64,000 bases of DNA from Anastatus disparis (GCA_017163975.1 JAFFSR010000015.1:124001-188000), one strand, 5' to 3'; shown: positions 32,098 to 45,625, counted from the stretch's first letter. Notes: generated by a model from the sequence alone, not told the origin. Program-made: numbers and translations.

Positions 32098-32709
32098 AAA
32101 AAAAAAAAAAAAAAATTATAACACAGGCCCACAAAATGAAAAAAAATGTCTGAACTTTTGACCGGACATACATATTCCCATGTATTTTTCGACGCTGAAT
32201 CCGAATCTGTAATAAAAATATAGGGGTTTCCTACCTTTTCTCAGAGTTTTATTGAAAAAACCTCATTTTTTACGGGTTTTTTGCGGTTTTTCGAGTCTAG
32301 AAAAAACAAATCATGAGATACGGTTAATTAGACTTCAAAATCGAATTCTACGGGAAAAAATACACGGGAAACCATACCTTCAAATTTTTTTAACGCGATT
32401 CTAGTCCTCTGTATGGGGCTGAAAAGATGAGGAAATCGGTAAAAGTCGAAATTTTGCCTAAAATGGATTTAAACAATATTAAAATTTAATCATGCGTCTT
32501 TTGAAGAGTCGATAAACATTGGAAATACTATCCTGGGGGTTTTTCAGATTGCTGATCATGAATTTGAAGTCAGATTGTGTAAAAACTACTTCTAGAGGGC
32601 GGTGACAAGAACTGTATATGGTAAATTTATCGATTTTTTAAAAATTTTACGTCTGAAATACTAATTTTAGAGTCTTTCACAGCATTGACTGTAAATTCAA
32701 GATATTAAC

Positions 32710-32749
32710 TTAGCCTATTGTGTACGTTAAACTTAACATTTTGTCTATG

Positions 32750-32785
<36 letters not shown>

Positions 32786-33387
32786 GATGTTTTTTTAAAT
32801 TGGCTTACGCTTACGTACACGTTTCTCTTCGAATGACCGATGTAGTGGATTTCTGACACGTTTTTGTCCTTTTTCGCAGCTGTTTCTCTTTTTATCATCC
32901 AGCAGTAATCTGCTAACATGTTGATACCCCAGTTTCCTTGAAATCTACGTTCAAACTCCTTTAAATCTTGGTGAAATCGTTCACCATGCTCTTCACTAAA
33001 GTCTCCGTTATTTTCAGGAAACTGATCAACGTGTGAATCAAGAAAATGAAGTTTTAAGTTCATTAGGCAACCCAATTTTTCAAAATTACGTACCATTCTT
33101 TTCACAATAGCTTTATAATTCGTGTCTTTGGCATTACCCAAAAATTTCGTCGATATCTCTTTAAAACTTAACCATGCTGCCTTTTCAACATCAGTCATGC
33201 TTTGTTCAAAGTTTTCGTCTCTAAATAAAGTTCGGATTTCAGGACCATCAAAAATACCTTCATTTAATTTAGCATCAGATTTATGGGGAAATACTTTGCT
33301 TATATATTGGAAGCATTGACCGTCCTTGTCCAAAGCTTTAACTAATTGCTTTATCAATCCAAGCTTTATATGCAGAGGCGGTATCAA
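32710..33387 (-). CDS. Repeat-encoded insect protein (EEHGERFHQD family)
   Basis: 225 codons beginning in the spacer (MIPPLHIKLGLIKQLVKALD) and continuing into the left arm: NLKLHFLDSHVDQFPENNGD, then EEHGERFHQDLKEFERRFQG and ADYCWMIKRE. Proteins with this core are abundant in insect genomes and appear transposon-derived; I know no function. It ends in a (RE)n run encoded by the microsatellite. The C-terminal ~120 codons are repeated in the right arm (33399-33787, + strand). Confidence 0.55.
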
Positions 33388-33398
33388 AATTTTCGAAG

Positions 33399-33711
33399 GA
33401 ATGGTACGTAATTTTGAAAAATTGGGTTGTCTAATGAACTTAAAACTTCATTTTCTTGATTCACACGTTGATCAGTTTCCTGAAAATAACGGTGACTTTA
33501 GTGAAGAGCATGGTGAACGATTTCACCAAGATTTAAAGGAGTTTGAACGTAGATTTCAAGGAAACTGGGGTATCAACATGTTAGCAGATTACTGCTGGAT
33601 GATAAAAAGAGAAACAGCTGCGAAAAAGGACAAAAACGTGTCAGAAATCCACTACATCGGTCATTCGAAGAGAAACGTGTACGTAAGCGTAAGCCAATTT
33701 AAAAAAACATC

Positions 33712-33745
<34 letters not shown>

Positions 33746-33787
33746 AACATAGACAAAATGTTAAGTTTAACGTACACAATAGGCTAA
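33399..33787 (+). pseudogene. Truncated inverted copy of the EEHGERFHQD ORF
   Basis: This is the right-arm counterpart of the 3' half of 33387-32710. It carries the same core motifs but lacks the N-terminal half, which is only in the spacer. One reading-frame difference is the final microsatellite length. Confidence 0.6.
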
Positions 33788-34376
33788 GTTAATATCTTGA
33801 ATTTACAGTCAATGCTGTGAAAGACTCTAAAATTAGTATTTCAGACGTAAAATTTTTAAAAAATCGATAAATTTACCATATACAGTTCTTGTCACCGCCC
33901 TCTAGAAGTAGTTTTTACACAATCTGACTTCAAATTCATGATCAGCAATCTGAAAAACCCCCAGGATAGTATTTCCAATGTTTATCGACTCTTCAAAAGA
34001 CGCATGATTAAATTTTAATATTGTTTAAATCCATTTTAGGCAAAATTTCGACTTTTACCGATTTCCTCATCTTTTCAGCCCCATACAGAGGACTAGAATC
34101 GCGTTAAAAAAATTTGAAGGTAAGGTTTCCCGTGTATTTTTTCCCGTAAAATTCGATTTTGAAGTCTAATTAACCGTATCTCATGATTTGTTTTTTCTAG
34201 ACTCGAAAAACCGCAAAAAACCCGTAAAAAATGAGGTTTTTTCAATAAAACTCTGAGAAAAGGTAGGAAAACCCTATATTTTTATTACAGATTCGGATTC
34301 AGCGTCGAAAAATACATGGGAATATGTATGTCCGGTCAAAAGTTCAGACATTTTTTTTCATTTTGTGGGCCTGTGT

Positions 34377-35675
34377 AATTTATTAAAAGTTTAGATGCTA
34401 ATTTTTTATTAAGGTCAATTCTAATATGTTAAAATGTAAAATGTAAATAGTACTTACGCAGATTTGAGTGTACTATCTCCTCGGATACATGGTAATAATT
34501 GATAAAAAACAAATACAAACTAGCTCTTAAATACCCGATAAAGAGCAACGAAAATTAATAGTAACATAAAAAAATAGACATGTCAGCAGCATACATTTTT
34601 TTACTTTGCTGAATCGTAATCATAATGTCATCAACCCATGTTCTACAAAAATTAATAGCCCGAATCATTGTATAAAACTTTAATCGATGTTAATTATAAA
34701 TAGATTTTAAGAATTATTAATCAGTAACTGTTTTCAGATTTTTATGTTGCTTTTGTTTCAATAAGCAACGTGTTTGAGCCCTAAGGTGTTACGTCATAAA
34801 ACGTACCCTTCTCTTGGCCACTCATAAAAAAATAATAATGAATACATATACAGTTCCTGCTTAATTTTTTAAATTTTAATCGTAATATTGTAAATATTCA
34901 ATAATTGACCTATCTTTTATTTTTTTTTAATTGCCTATTCTTCTGATATGCAATCTCCTGAGCACCGAGGTGTTACATCACAAACGTATCGTTTTTATTA
35001 ACATTGGTAAATCAAATTCCTCAATTATTGAACACTCGTATTATTTCATTATTAAGCGAAATTAAGTAGATCATAAGAAAAAAATCGAAACGTAGGTTTC
35101 GAAATTTCAAAATGAATTTTACAAATCTTAAAAACATTACAAAACATATTATTAAAATTTAAGAAAATTTATAAATAAAAATTGATGTAAAAGGCAATAA
35201 AATCTTATAAACAAAGATAAGTATAAAACCAAATTGAAACCATCGAAAAACGGACATTACCCCGGGTTTCTTATTGGTAATACGTTTACACTGCCCGTCA
35301 AGTTCTATATTTCAAAGCAATTGTTATTACTAAATATACATATATCAATTATTAAAATATATACGCGCATAAAAATTAATTGTATCAAAAGTGTTAAAAG
35401 ATATCAATAAACCTCGAGGATCTATTAACATATTGTGCCTATTCATTTGTCTGCCCATACCCAGCTCCAATCTACTGAGAAATACTACAAGGTAAGAATA
35501 TATAATTATTCAATAAACTCTTCATTTCAAGAATCAAGTTTATCCTTTAATAATATTCAATCGTGAGAGCGATTTCGTTCAATTAAATACTGGTGGAGTT
35601 TTTCCACCACTAGATTCATATATCTTTATCTTTATGACATACATTTTATAAATAAATTCAATATTTTAAACGAAC

Positions 35676-35735
<60 letters not shown>

Positions 35736-35990
35736 GCAATTAATAAATATAATTAAATAACATATACACTTTTATTTAGTCCTGGTGCAAGCCAGGACCT
35801 AACATGTAAATAATTTATATTTAGTGTTTATAGTAATTTTTTAATTACTTGCGAAATAAATAAATAAATTTTTCAACTTAAAGATTTATATTAATCAACT
35901 GATTTGATTATTTATTTTTTAATAATTTAAAAAATATAATTTTGTAAAATAAAATATTTAAAAAAATTAAAATTCAACTTTTGTAAAAAA
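34377..35990. other. AT-rich, no gene; short hairpins
   Basis: Contains a related pair of segments with GGTGTTACRTCAYAAAACGTA (near 34778 and 34966), hairpins TGGTGGA...TCCACCA (35592-35610) and CCTGG...CCAGG (about 35780-35797), and (TA)n at 35678-35731. Confidence 0.6.
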
Positions 35991-35997
35991 AAAAAAT

Positions 35998-36078
35998 TGA
36001 ATGTACCCGGATTTGAACCCAGGGTGGCAACATTTCAAAGCGCACATCGTAACCATTACGCTAAAGCTGCATCATAAA
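35998..36078 (-). other. tRNA-like sequence (pseudo-tRNA or SINE head)
   Basis: On the minus strand TAGCGTAATGG fits the A box and GGTTCAAATCC the B box, with T run (terminator-like) after the 3' end. Acceptor and anticodon stems pair poorly, so a working tRNA is unlikely. Confidence 0.45.
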
Positions 36079-36599
36079 TAAGTAAACATGAAATGATATA
36101 TGCTCATCTGCCCTTATATACTTTACAAAAGTTTAAATTCCAATATTTTTTCATTAATAATTTCATTTTTATAAAATTTAAAAATTGAATATATCAAAAA
36201 AATATTAATCAATTAATTCCATGAAAAAGTAAAAAGTATTTTTTACTTATTTAATTCTATCGAGACATATAAGAATATAAAATAAGTCTATTATTTACTA
36301 TGAAAGCAAATAATTTGATAAATAATTTAATTTATTAAATAAATATATAAGTAACTAATAATTACATTTATTTAATCCACTAAAACAATGCCACACGCCG
36401 TATGCGTAATGTGTTCACTCATACACGGTCATTCGCTGTTCATGAACAGCTCACGCACACAACGATGCGTCTCAGTGAGCTTATGTAGGTGTGCACGTGG
36501 GGTATCTTTCAAAGTGGCTCCACTACGTGGAGAAGTAGAGAGTCAACTCAATAAGCGACACACGTTTTAATGGTGGGGGAAGGATAGTCCAATCACCTC

Positions 36600-38268
36600 T
36601 TATTCTTCCACCGTGGGCATAGCATTTAACTGCTGTGCAAATGCGTTACAGAATGCGCTCAATTCCTCCGAAACTGAATCGTCCCAATCTACTTTTAACT
36701 TCCAACAGGTTTGTATGATGATCTTTGCACTGAAAGTGATAGGTCCCAATAATCCTAGTGGATCAAAGATTTTCGCAATCTCAGAAAGAATTGTACGCTT
36801 GGTCAATCGAATGTTAATATCGATTTATCTGGAAGTGTAGATAAATTCATCTGAATGCGAATTCCATGAAATCCCAAGTGTCTTAGAAATAGCGTTCTGA
36901 ATGGTAAATACATCGATGCCGAAAACCCTTTGGTCGACATTATCGAGGGCTTGACGATGATTGGAGGCCCATTGGCGAATATTGAACTGACCACGATGCA
37001 ATAGATCGATTATTTCATCGCGCAAACGTAAAATTTCTTCCAACGTATTGGCTCCAGTGAGCAAGTCGTCCACGTACAAATCACGCTTGAGGACTTTGCT
37101 AGTGAGAGGAAATTTGTGAGCTTCATTATCAGCATGCTGATGAATTGATCGGATTGCAAGAAAGGGAGCCGATGCTACCCCGAAGATGACGGTATTAAGT
37201 TTAAAGACTCGAATTTGACCTTCGTGGTACCAGAAAATACGCTGAAAGTCGCGATCAGCTGGATAAACGCGAACCTGTCGGTACATATTTTCGATGTCTG
37301 CTATCAGAACGTACACGTATGTGCGAAATCTAAGTAGTTACTTAAACAACCCATCTCGAATAGTTGGACCCACCATCAAAACGTCATTTAGTGAAAGGCC
37401 TTTGCTCGATTTTATCGATGCGTCAAATACTACGCGTAGCTTTGTCGTCAAACTTGAAGTCTTGACGACTGCGTAATGTGGAATGTAATAACCAGGCGAT
37501 GATTCGTTCGAAACCAAGCTCATTTGTTTCAAATAAATGTATTCTTGCATAACTTTGTGATATTCGAGTTTAAATCGATCTTGCCGTTTCGAAATGGCAG
37601 ACGAACTACGTAAGAGCCGTCGGTTTTACGCTTGAAATTTTTTAGATGATGCTGCTTGCATAATAAATCCTCTGTTGTAGGTGACGCAGTATTGAATTCT
37701 TCGATTGACCAGAATTTTTCAATTTCTCGATGCAAATCTGTTAGATAACACGAGACGTTGCTAGACTTGCTACCTCCTCGGAAACCTCCGACAACCACCC
37801 AGCCCAGATCGGTATTTTGTATAAGAGTTCGAATTCCTTCGCTAAATTTATTTTTCCTGCTTGAAGCAAGGACACTGTTGTACCTGCATCAATCAATATA
37901 TCCACTGATCGCGGTACATAAAATTGAGGATCAGCAAGGGGCAAAGTCGGTGGAACGGCCAACCTTTCTGTCGAGAATTCTTCGTTAGGTTCAAATTCAG
38001 AGATTTCGTCAACTATTAGACAGAAAAGCGACCTTTCAATCTCGGAATTGAATCTCGACTGAGTATGATGGTCAACGCTGCCCTTCGCTTGAGTACTCAG
38101 AGCGTTTATCGCGCTAATGGGAGCGCGTGACGTCTGAATTGGAAGTTGTAGTTTCTTCAAAAAATTGGAGGTGATCAAACGAGTGATGGCGCAAGTATCG
38201 AGCAAAACACGTGCGTCTATTAATTTATCGTCTTTATCCTTTGCATGCACAATTGCACTTATCGTCAA
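36600..38268 (-). pseudogene. BEL/Pao pol: protease and reverse transcriptase fragments
   Basis: 38268-37741 is the DUF1758-type aspartic protease with the altered active-site triplet DTC in ARVLLDTCAIT (Gly replaced). 37550-37338 holds the RT start ([12 protein letters not shown]), and 37316-36825 contains ADIENMYRQV and the catalytic YVDDLL near 37070. 36806-36600 continues with SEIAKIFDPLGLLGP. Spread over at least four frames, so inactive. Family assignment is firm from the AKIFDPLG and YVDDLL blocks typical of Pao/BEL pol. Confidence 0.85.
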
Positions 38269-38620
38269 AGACGTCGTAGACTCACTCGTGAATGTTCCTA
38301 GTATGAGTTCTAATCAGCTTAACTGATTCGCGCTTCGTGTGAACGTCTGAGTTGAAGACTTATTGTTCGTTTTGGGAAAGGTATGCAAGGAAGAATGATG
38401 GTACCTTGTGCAATGTTTACAATGAGTGGCCTTGCACTGGCCCTTGTGCTTGTTTAAGCAATTGCGGCACACTCTTGTCTTTTACTACGTTCCATCATTC
38501 TGAAAGAATTAATTTGCCAAAATTGGCACACTTATACGTAGGATGGTCTCCAAAACAGAAGCCCCAAGACAGACTCCGCAATGAAGTTGATGCGACTCTT
38601 TTAGGACTATTATCTTGAAA
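36600..38620 (-). mobile_element. BEL/Pao retrotransposon fossil (gag knuckles to RT)
   Basis: Reading right to left: zinc-knuckle region (CRNCLNKHKGQC then HCKHC...HH) near 38390-38490, aspartic protease with LLDTCA (38268-37741), linker, reverse transcriptase, and RNase H/connection start ending near 36600. Multiple stops and frame changes. LTRs were not found. Confidence 0.85.
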
Positions 38621-38739
38621 TTTATTCGTGACGAATGCGCGTTCTTTCTTGTTGCTTTTTCTAAATTTTTCCGCTCGCGTCGATTGACTCTTTGGGACTT
38701 TTCCAAAAATTTTGAAAAATTTCCAAATTTCAAGGATCT

Positions 38740-40740
38740 ACAGCTCTTGATCCTTCCAATCTAAATCCTTAATAATTTTTTTACATATTTTGGGTTACGA
38801 AAAGAATATATTCTCAAAGATTCAGCGATTTTTATTTTTTCGCTCTTCCAGTAGGTGTGAAATGTCCCATATATATACATATATAGTACACATTCATTTA
38901 TTAAGTGCATAAAACATGTATGTTCACACATACATGTCTATAATGTGTTTACTTATCAAGTTTGTTTTTTTTATCACGTTTTTACCTTTGCTATGTGCAT
39001 ATAAAATAATTTATTTTTCTTATATCTCTTAAAAACAAATATATTTCAAATATCATACACATGAAAATATAGGTCTTGAGGCTACTTGTCCATGAAAAAA
39101 ACTTTAGACCATAAAAATGTTTTTTTTGAAAAAAAATGTACTTCTTATTTTTTACAAGTACAATTGCACTTTCGTTTTTTTTTTTTTTTTAAAGGTGGTG
39201 GAATCGAAAGAGCATCTATCATAGTATTTAATAAATATAGATTAATGCACTAATGTCAGTAAAAAGACAAAATACCACAATTAAAAAAAAACTTCCAGTA
39301 TTCGAAAATTTATAAGTCACTTTTTAAAAGTGTATAAAAATGGATTTTTGATGTTATAGAATAACAAAAAAAATACGTATGCTCTTCCCACATAGCATGA
39401 AATATTTATGAAATATTTGCAAGCAAGATTTGAAATATTTCATAAATGTTTCATTGAAATGTTATTGAAAGTTCGCTATGTCTGCGTGTGCAATGACCAA
39501 TAAATATTCCTCTCAAAGATTTATGAAAGATTTCATCAAGATTTTCGGGAAGTATTTTTAATGAATATTAAAGAAATATTTATATAATATTGCATTGCAA
39601 CGTTTGGGTAACAACATAAATCTTTCATGAAATGTTTATGTAAGATTTAAAGTTTATTTCAGGAAATTAATTATAAAACATATTTTTATTGCATGATACT
39701 ATATTATATTACAACTCATTATACATATACATTAAAACATATTTTTATTGCATGATGCTGTATTATATTATAACTCATTATACATATACATTGATACATA
39801 TCCGCACACATGTTTTCCATTCATTTATTAATCGCATTTACATTGTTACAAGATAAGCGCTGCGTTTATTTGTACGAATCAGCTGGCTTTTGCCTTATAT
39901 ACTAACTAAGGTCTCCTCTAACCGCTTGGGGACAAAACGCGCATTCAACGTGCGTCCTCCTATCGGCGGAACTGAAAATACAAAATCTTGCAAATGAATA
40001 TTGTTGAAATATTTTAAGAAAATATTTCTAAAAGTTGCAATTTAAGATTTCTACAATCTTTCATTGCAACATTATCGCCATAAAATAAATCTATCATGAA
40101 AGATTATTGAAATATGGAGTACGAAAATTAAATTTTAAGTAAGAGTTTTAAAGTATTTATGATAAAAATGTAACTACGTCGACACTATAATATATTATAT
40201 ACATATAATAAATTGGTGAATTATTTGAATTATTTTGGTATCTCATGTTTATATTCATTCTGTATACTTGGTTTGCTTACATATTGACACTGCCTATTGC
40301 GTAAGTATAATACAAGCGAATCGTAATGGACGCATTGTATATTGTATTTTTCAAATTATGCGAAAAATACTGGAAAATTCAGATCAGAAATTAATAATAC
40401 GTAACTCCGTTGACAGTATATTTTTTATTAGTCCAAAAGAATACAAATATTTAAGCTCGACGAAGGGTGAGATCTTTAGAATAACCAAAGAGATATTTGA
40501 AATAACCAAATAAACATATTCATAAAGAAAAAATTTTAAAATTTAAGAATTTTAAACAAAAGTTTCTAACAGCAATTTGGACTTTATTTGAAGAAACAAC
40601 CATATGGTTAATTATTTTGTATATGCTATTCTAATGATTTTCATTATTTTATGTTACCTGAAGCATTGTTGTTATTATTTTGTTTAGCATTAAAAGAAAA
40701 TTTATATTTTTATTTCCAAATTTTATTTTACATATGTTAT
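38740..40740. other. AT-rich, no gene; ~60-bp tandem duplication
   Basis: AAAACATATTTTTATTGCATGAT...CATTATACATATACATT is repeated at 39674 and 39734. Many copies of a GAAATATTTATGAAA-like motif occur at 39395-40110, suggesting a decayed MITE. No coding evidence. Confidence 0.6.
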
Positions 40741-40742
40741 TA

Positions 40743-41118
40743 TAAAAATTTTTAACAAAAAAAAACCGACTTCAAAAAATGCACTGAAAAGTAACAAATA
40801 ATTTATTATCTTTGGAAATCATACAAATAATTGGTAAAATACAATTTTAGAAGTCGGCGTCTAATTCCTCAATGAATGTAAACGTTATTTTTTAACAATA
40901 AATGTAAACGTTATTTTTGAATAATGAATGTGAACGTTATTTTTGAAAAAATAGACTAAGTCGTTCTGCTTACGCACCACAGATTTAGAATTAGACGCCG
41001 ACTTCTAAAATTGTATTTTACCAATTATTTGTATGATTTCTAAAGATAATAAATTATTTGTTACTTTTCAGTGCATTTTTGAAGTCGGTTCTTTTTTTTG
41101 TTAAAAATTTTTATTTGT
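40743..41118. mobile_element. Inverted-repeat MITE with CCGACTTC termini
   Basis: Arms 40743-40867 and 40988-41118, nearly identical, from AACAAAAAAAAACCGACTTC inward to GTCTAATTC. The centre has three ~33-bp repeats with TGAACGTTATTTTT. Further AAGTCGGTT ends occur near 41183 and 41815, so a larger member of the same family may extend to about 41830. Confidence 0.8.
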
Positions 41119-41433
41119 CATTTTTAGTGCAATGTTTTTAAAATCTTATTTTTTGTAAAAAATTTTGTTTTTATTCGATACTTTTAAAGTCGGTTTTTAT
41201 TTATTAAAAATTTTTTAAATTGTTTGTTTTTGTTAAAAAATTTTTATTTTCTATCTTCTAGTGAATCCCCTTACTAAAAACGCAAATATAGGTAGACCCA
41301 CTAATTACATTAAACTTTCATTATTAATTCACAACGCATGCATTAGTACACCACCAAGCAATATATAGCAGAAAAGAAAGAAGGCTCAACAGCACAGTAT
41401 CGTTATGTGTGCATGTATACATATTCAAGCTCA

Positions 41434-41511
<78 letters not shown>

Positions 41512-41571
41512 AGGAAGAGGGAGAGTGAGAGTGAGAGGGAGAGGGAGAGAGAGAGAGAGAGAGAGAGAGAA
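41434..41571. repeat. (GA)n microsatellite, interrupted
   Basis: About 138 bp of GA with GG and GT interruptions. The apparent ORFs here (Arg-Glu or Ser-Leu repeats) are artefacts of the microsatellite. Confidence 0.95.
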
Positions 41572-42144
41572 GGCGAAGTATAAGGGAGGTAAATGGGAAA
41601 ACAAAACACCCGATTTTTTTCTTAATTTGATAATTGGGTCATACAAACCGAATATTGGCCCAATAATTATAGGACACGTATAGGACCTTCCTGCAGACAT
41701 TCTCTATCAGATAAGAAAAAGTTTTTTCGAATCGGTTAAGAAATGGCGGAGTTATGAGGTAACAGACATAAAAAAAAAAAATAAAAAAAAAAAAAAAGAG
41801 AACTTCTTCCTTTTTGAAGTCGGTTAAAAATGTAATTCAACGTTGATTTTTTAGTGCCAGACAGGGTTTTACCCCAAGGCCAAATAAACTAAGTCTTAAT
41901 CTCTCTCTCTTCCTATTTTCTAATCACTCTCTCACACTCACTCTGTTTCTTTCTCTTCTTAATTTTTTTTAAAGAGAAATGTTTTTTTACATTGAAACCA
42001 CATTTAAAAAAATAAAATCAAATTATTCTTACCTAATGAGCTCTATGAGAAAACATTGCACCAAAGCACTCGGCAGCGTTTTTTTATTAATTACATAAAT
42101 TTTTTGGTTACTTATATATCGTATATTTATACATTAATAAAAAA

Positions 42145-42411
42145 TTAAGATATCGTTCGTCATATGCTGAACAGGATTACTATGGCCAGTACAAGCAAAA
42201 AATGTTGAAGGCTCAAAGAAAAACTGTTCCTCCTACACTAAAAAATTTGACAGAACTTGCTGAAATGCTTACAGAATATCCACCACTTCGCAAAATTTTC
42301 AAAGGGATTGTCACAGGTACTGATGGATCAGTGGGTTTAATTTTTATTAACGATAAAATCCTGGATCCTCTTTCCAAATACACACAACTCTATTGCGATG
42401 GGACTTTCAAG
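42145..42411 (+). pseudogene. Exon-like MULE transposase fragment
   Basis: An open frame reading AEMLTEYPPLRKIFKG, GLIFINDKIL and LYCDGTFK, typical of the start of the MULE/FLYWCH-associated transposase domain with its DGTF motif. It ends at AAG/GTAAATA, a good donor site. No continuation with the rest of the domain is visible downstream. A TE fragment or an exon of a TE-derived gene. Confidence 0.5.
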
Positions 42412-42419
42412 GTAAATAA

Positions 42420-45310
42420 ATAAATGTATTAAATATTATTTATATTAATATTTTTGCTTTATAATAATTTCTTTATACATATCTGATTTTTTTCAGATAA
42501 GGCCAATGCGACCTCGAAGCGCATAAGTTTATATTATCCACTTCAGTAAGTTTAGTTTAACAACTTTTATAATAATCCGCTCATCCAAACGGACACTCAT
42601 ACGCAAGCATACAAAAATGGATGAAAAAACAAAAAAATATATACAGGGATAGAAAAAAAACTAGCACGCATACATTATTTCTCGCGCGTGTATTTGACTT
42701 GTTTCGCATATTTGTCACCCCTTAAAGAAACAATTTGCTTTGCGTTGGCCTTGAATCCAAGATATCCTATGCTTGCTTAACAACCAGCACCGTATATTTT
42801 TATTTGTGTCTAAATTTCTGCATATACATTGTACTTCTACAACTATTTTTTAACAATTCTCTTTTTTTTTATCTAAACCGTAAACCACCTTAGATTTTTC
42901 AACAATCTTCTCACTAACTCTCTCCCATTTTGTTTGACAAAAAGCGGGTTCTCGATCGACACTGGGCTCAAATTACTGTTGGTTTGAAGAAAACTTAGTT
43001 CTGCATAGGTATCGAATGTTTGTAATGAATTTCATGCTCACGTTATGAGAAACATCATCAGAAGGGTAATTCATAGTGAATTATTTTATACAAAAGTTTT
43101 TTATTATTATAGCTTGCATATATATTTTTTTCATATATATAATTCTTATTATATTCAAAATTTATGAAATTACGTTAAGAATGTTTATTAGAGAAAACAA
43201 TCTATATCTTTTTTTTAATTTACTTAAATTCGATAAGCGCGCTTCGCGCGCGATAAATTCATGTTATTCGAATTTGTTAGCGCAATATAGAATTTCATAA
43301 AGATAAATTTTCAAATAAAATAAAACTTTTTTTAATTTTAGGAGAGTAATGAAAACCTTTTTCTTCATTTATTAAATTTTAATAAAATGATGACCGTAAA
43401 GTGATTTTGATTGTGTAACAAACAAAATATAAATAAATTTTCAAATGAAGTGAAAATTTTTTTTTTTTAACTCTAGGAGAGTACTGAAAATCTTCTATCA
43501 ATTATTAAATTTTAATAAAGTGATGACTCTAAAATTCTTTCGTTCATGTAAAAAACAGAATATAAATCTTTAGATGAAATAATATTTTTTTGTAATTGTA
43601 GGAGAGTAATGAAAACTTTTTTTTATTTATTAAATTTTAATAAAATAATGACTGTAAAGTGCTTTTGATCGTGTAATGAACAGAAGTTATATAAATTAAG
43701 TTAAAAATTATTATTGAATATTTTTTGTATCACTATAAAATCAATATGCTGTTAAAAATATAATTTTTATAAAAATACCTAAATAAAGTTTATTAATAAT
43801 TGCTGAGAAAAATGAATAGTAAAAAATACTGTTTTGTACGTTTTAAAAATTAATTTCTATCATCATATGATACAATCGACGGTAAAATTCTTCAATACTT
43901 TCTTGCTGTCATTTTAAAGTTATACATAGGTTCTCTCAAATGACAGTCAAAGAACAATCAAAGAATATTTTGGTTGGGTCCATCTGTTTCTAACTTCAAT
44001 TCAATAATAATAACCTTTTTACACCTTTATAACATAAACATTATTTTTATTCTACATTGAAAATGTAGAAATTCAAATGTAGCGCCATTATTTATAATTT
44101 TAGAACGCCTTAAGGATTCGACCAATTAGAAGGCGAGTTATCTTAGTGACACAACTTCCTGTTTCAAACTTCCGCCCATCATCTTTTTATAATAGGATAT
44201 GAAGATAGCAATATTAAAGCTTATTTAATAAAATATTCAAAACTTATAAAACGCAATATTGCTTACTAAAATTTTTTGTTTCAATTTAAAGGATTTTTAA
44301 TTTTCATTATTTATTAACCTCCACATGATCGATTTTATATTATATAATATTACTAATTAATTAAAAAATTCAAACATAACTTATAGTTGCTATTATTATA
44401 TTTTACCAGTGTACATTAAAAAATGAAGCAAATAAAAAATTGATTTGTTTCAATTTAAATTAACATTGAATTAATATTGAATTAATCATTAAAGAAATAA
44501 AAAATTCTTGTTTTCATTATTTAAGATAATTCCTTTTCGATTTAAATTGTAATAATGCACTTAATTATAAAAATACATCAAATATTTGCATTTTAAAATA
44601 ACATTTTATAACATTTAATGAACTGCTAACGTGTACTGTTAACAGTAGTTAGTAATACAATTTCGACATTTTATTTAATTTTTGTTTTAAGAAATTCTTC
44701 ATTAATTTTTTATTTAGTGAATTATAATTTCTTTTCAATAAAAATAATAATCTTTTAAATGCTATAAATAAATCAATCACAAAAATTCGAAATTTGACTA
44801 AAATGTTTTATTAATGAATGATGAAAAAATTGTTTTAAATATTGTAGGTAAATAGATTCAATGAAATAACTTTGATAATGTCTATACTTGTACCAATAAT
44901 TCAAAGTTAATCTTTTGAGCGACTCAAGAAAAGGTTGTATATTACCATCCATTTTTAATCAATTTTTTTTCAAAACTACTAATTGTAACTAAAAATAAGA
45001 AGAAAGCCCCATTTTGTATGATAAAAATTGATATTTTTTTTATAATAATAGAATAATTTTCTTAATCCGTTTCCAAGAAAAGCATGAAAAATTTTCATCG
45101 GTTAAGATAAACAATTTAATTTTTTAATTTTTCTTGAAAACAAATCAAAAAAATTAATTCTTTCTCATCTAAGAAAATATTGATTTTAAAATACGAGATA
45201 GAGTTATCTTCTTATCTTTTGCTACAATTATTAATTTTTACAAAAAAATAATTCTTAAGTTAGAAAAGGAGAGAGATATACAATCTGTTCTTAAGGATTA
45301 AAAAAGAAAA
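42420..45310. other. AT-rich, no gene; decayed ~125-bp tandem repeat
   Basis: At 43300-43690 about three diverged units share TAGGAGAGTAATGAAAA and TTATTAAATTTTAATAAA. The rest shows no supported gene. Confidence 0.6.
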
Positions 45311-45625
45311 TAAGTATTATTTAATAGCTACTGTGGGGACTTCCAGTGGATGCTTGGTGCGAGCGCGTGGCTGGTTTTTTATGCCTCGGCTATTCGGACG
45401 ATATACATGGAAGGGGTGATCATTAAGGATCAAAAAAAGTGTTAATGAATTCGGTTTTGTGCAAGGTGTAGGAAATACTGTGTGAATTTTGGGTAAAACA
45501 TTTTTGGTGTAAAAGAAAGAGAAGTGAAAAGTTTTCTCAAAATCGGAAGGTCAGCTTTTTTTGTCGCGATAAAGTGCGGCACTTAGGCTAGTAGAGACAT
45601 ATAATCTTTCAACATATACACTAAA

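Larger units (their letters stand above)
32121..34376. repeat. Inverted duplication with 978-bp arms
   Basis: Left arm 32121-33098 and right arm 33399-34376 are the same length and nearly identical. The spacer is 33099-33398. Each arm contains a GA/CT microsatellite at the matching place and the 3' part of an ORF. It would form a very long snapback RNA if transcribed. Confidence 0.92.

Noticed and set aside
38352..38618. Cys-rich + strand ORF
   Set aside because: It is the complement of the BEL/Pao zinc-knuckle region, which reads convincingly on the minus strand.
41403..41700. Long Arg-Glu and Ser-Leu ORFs
   Set aside because: They are translations of the (GA)n microsatellite.
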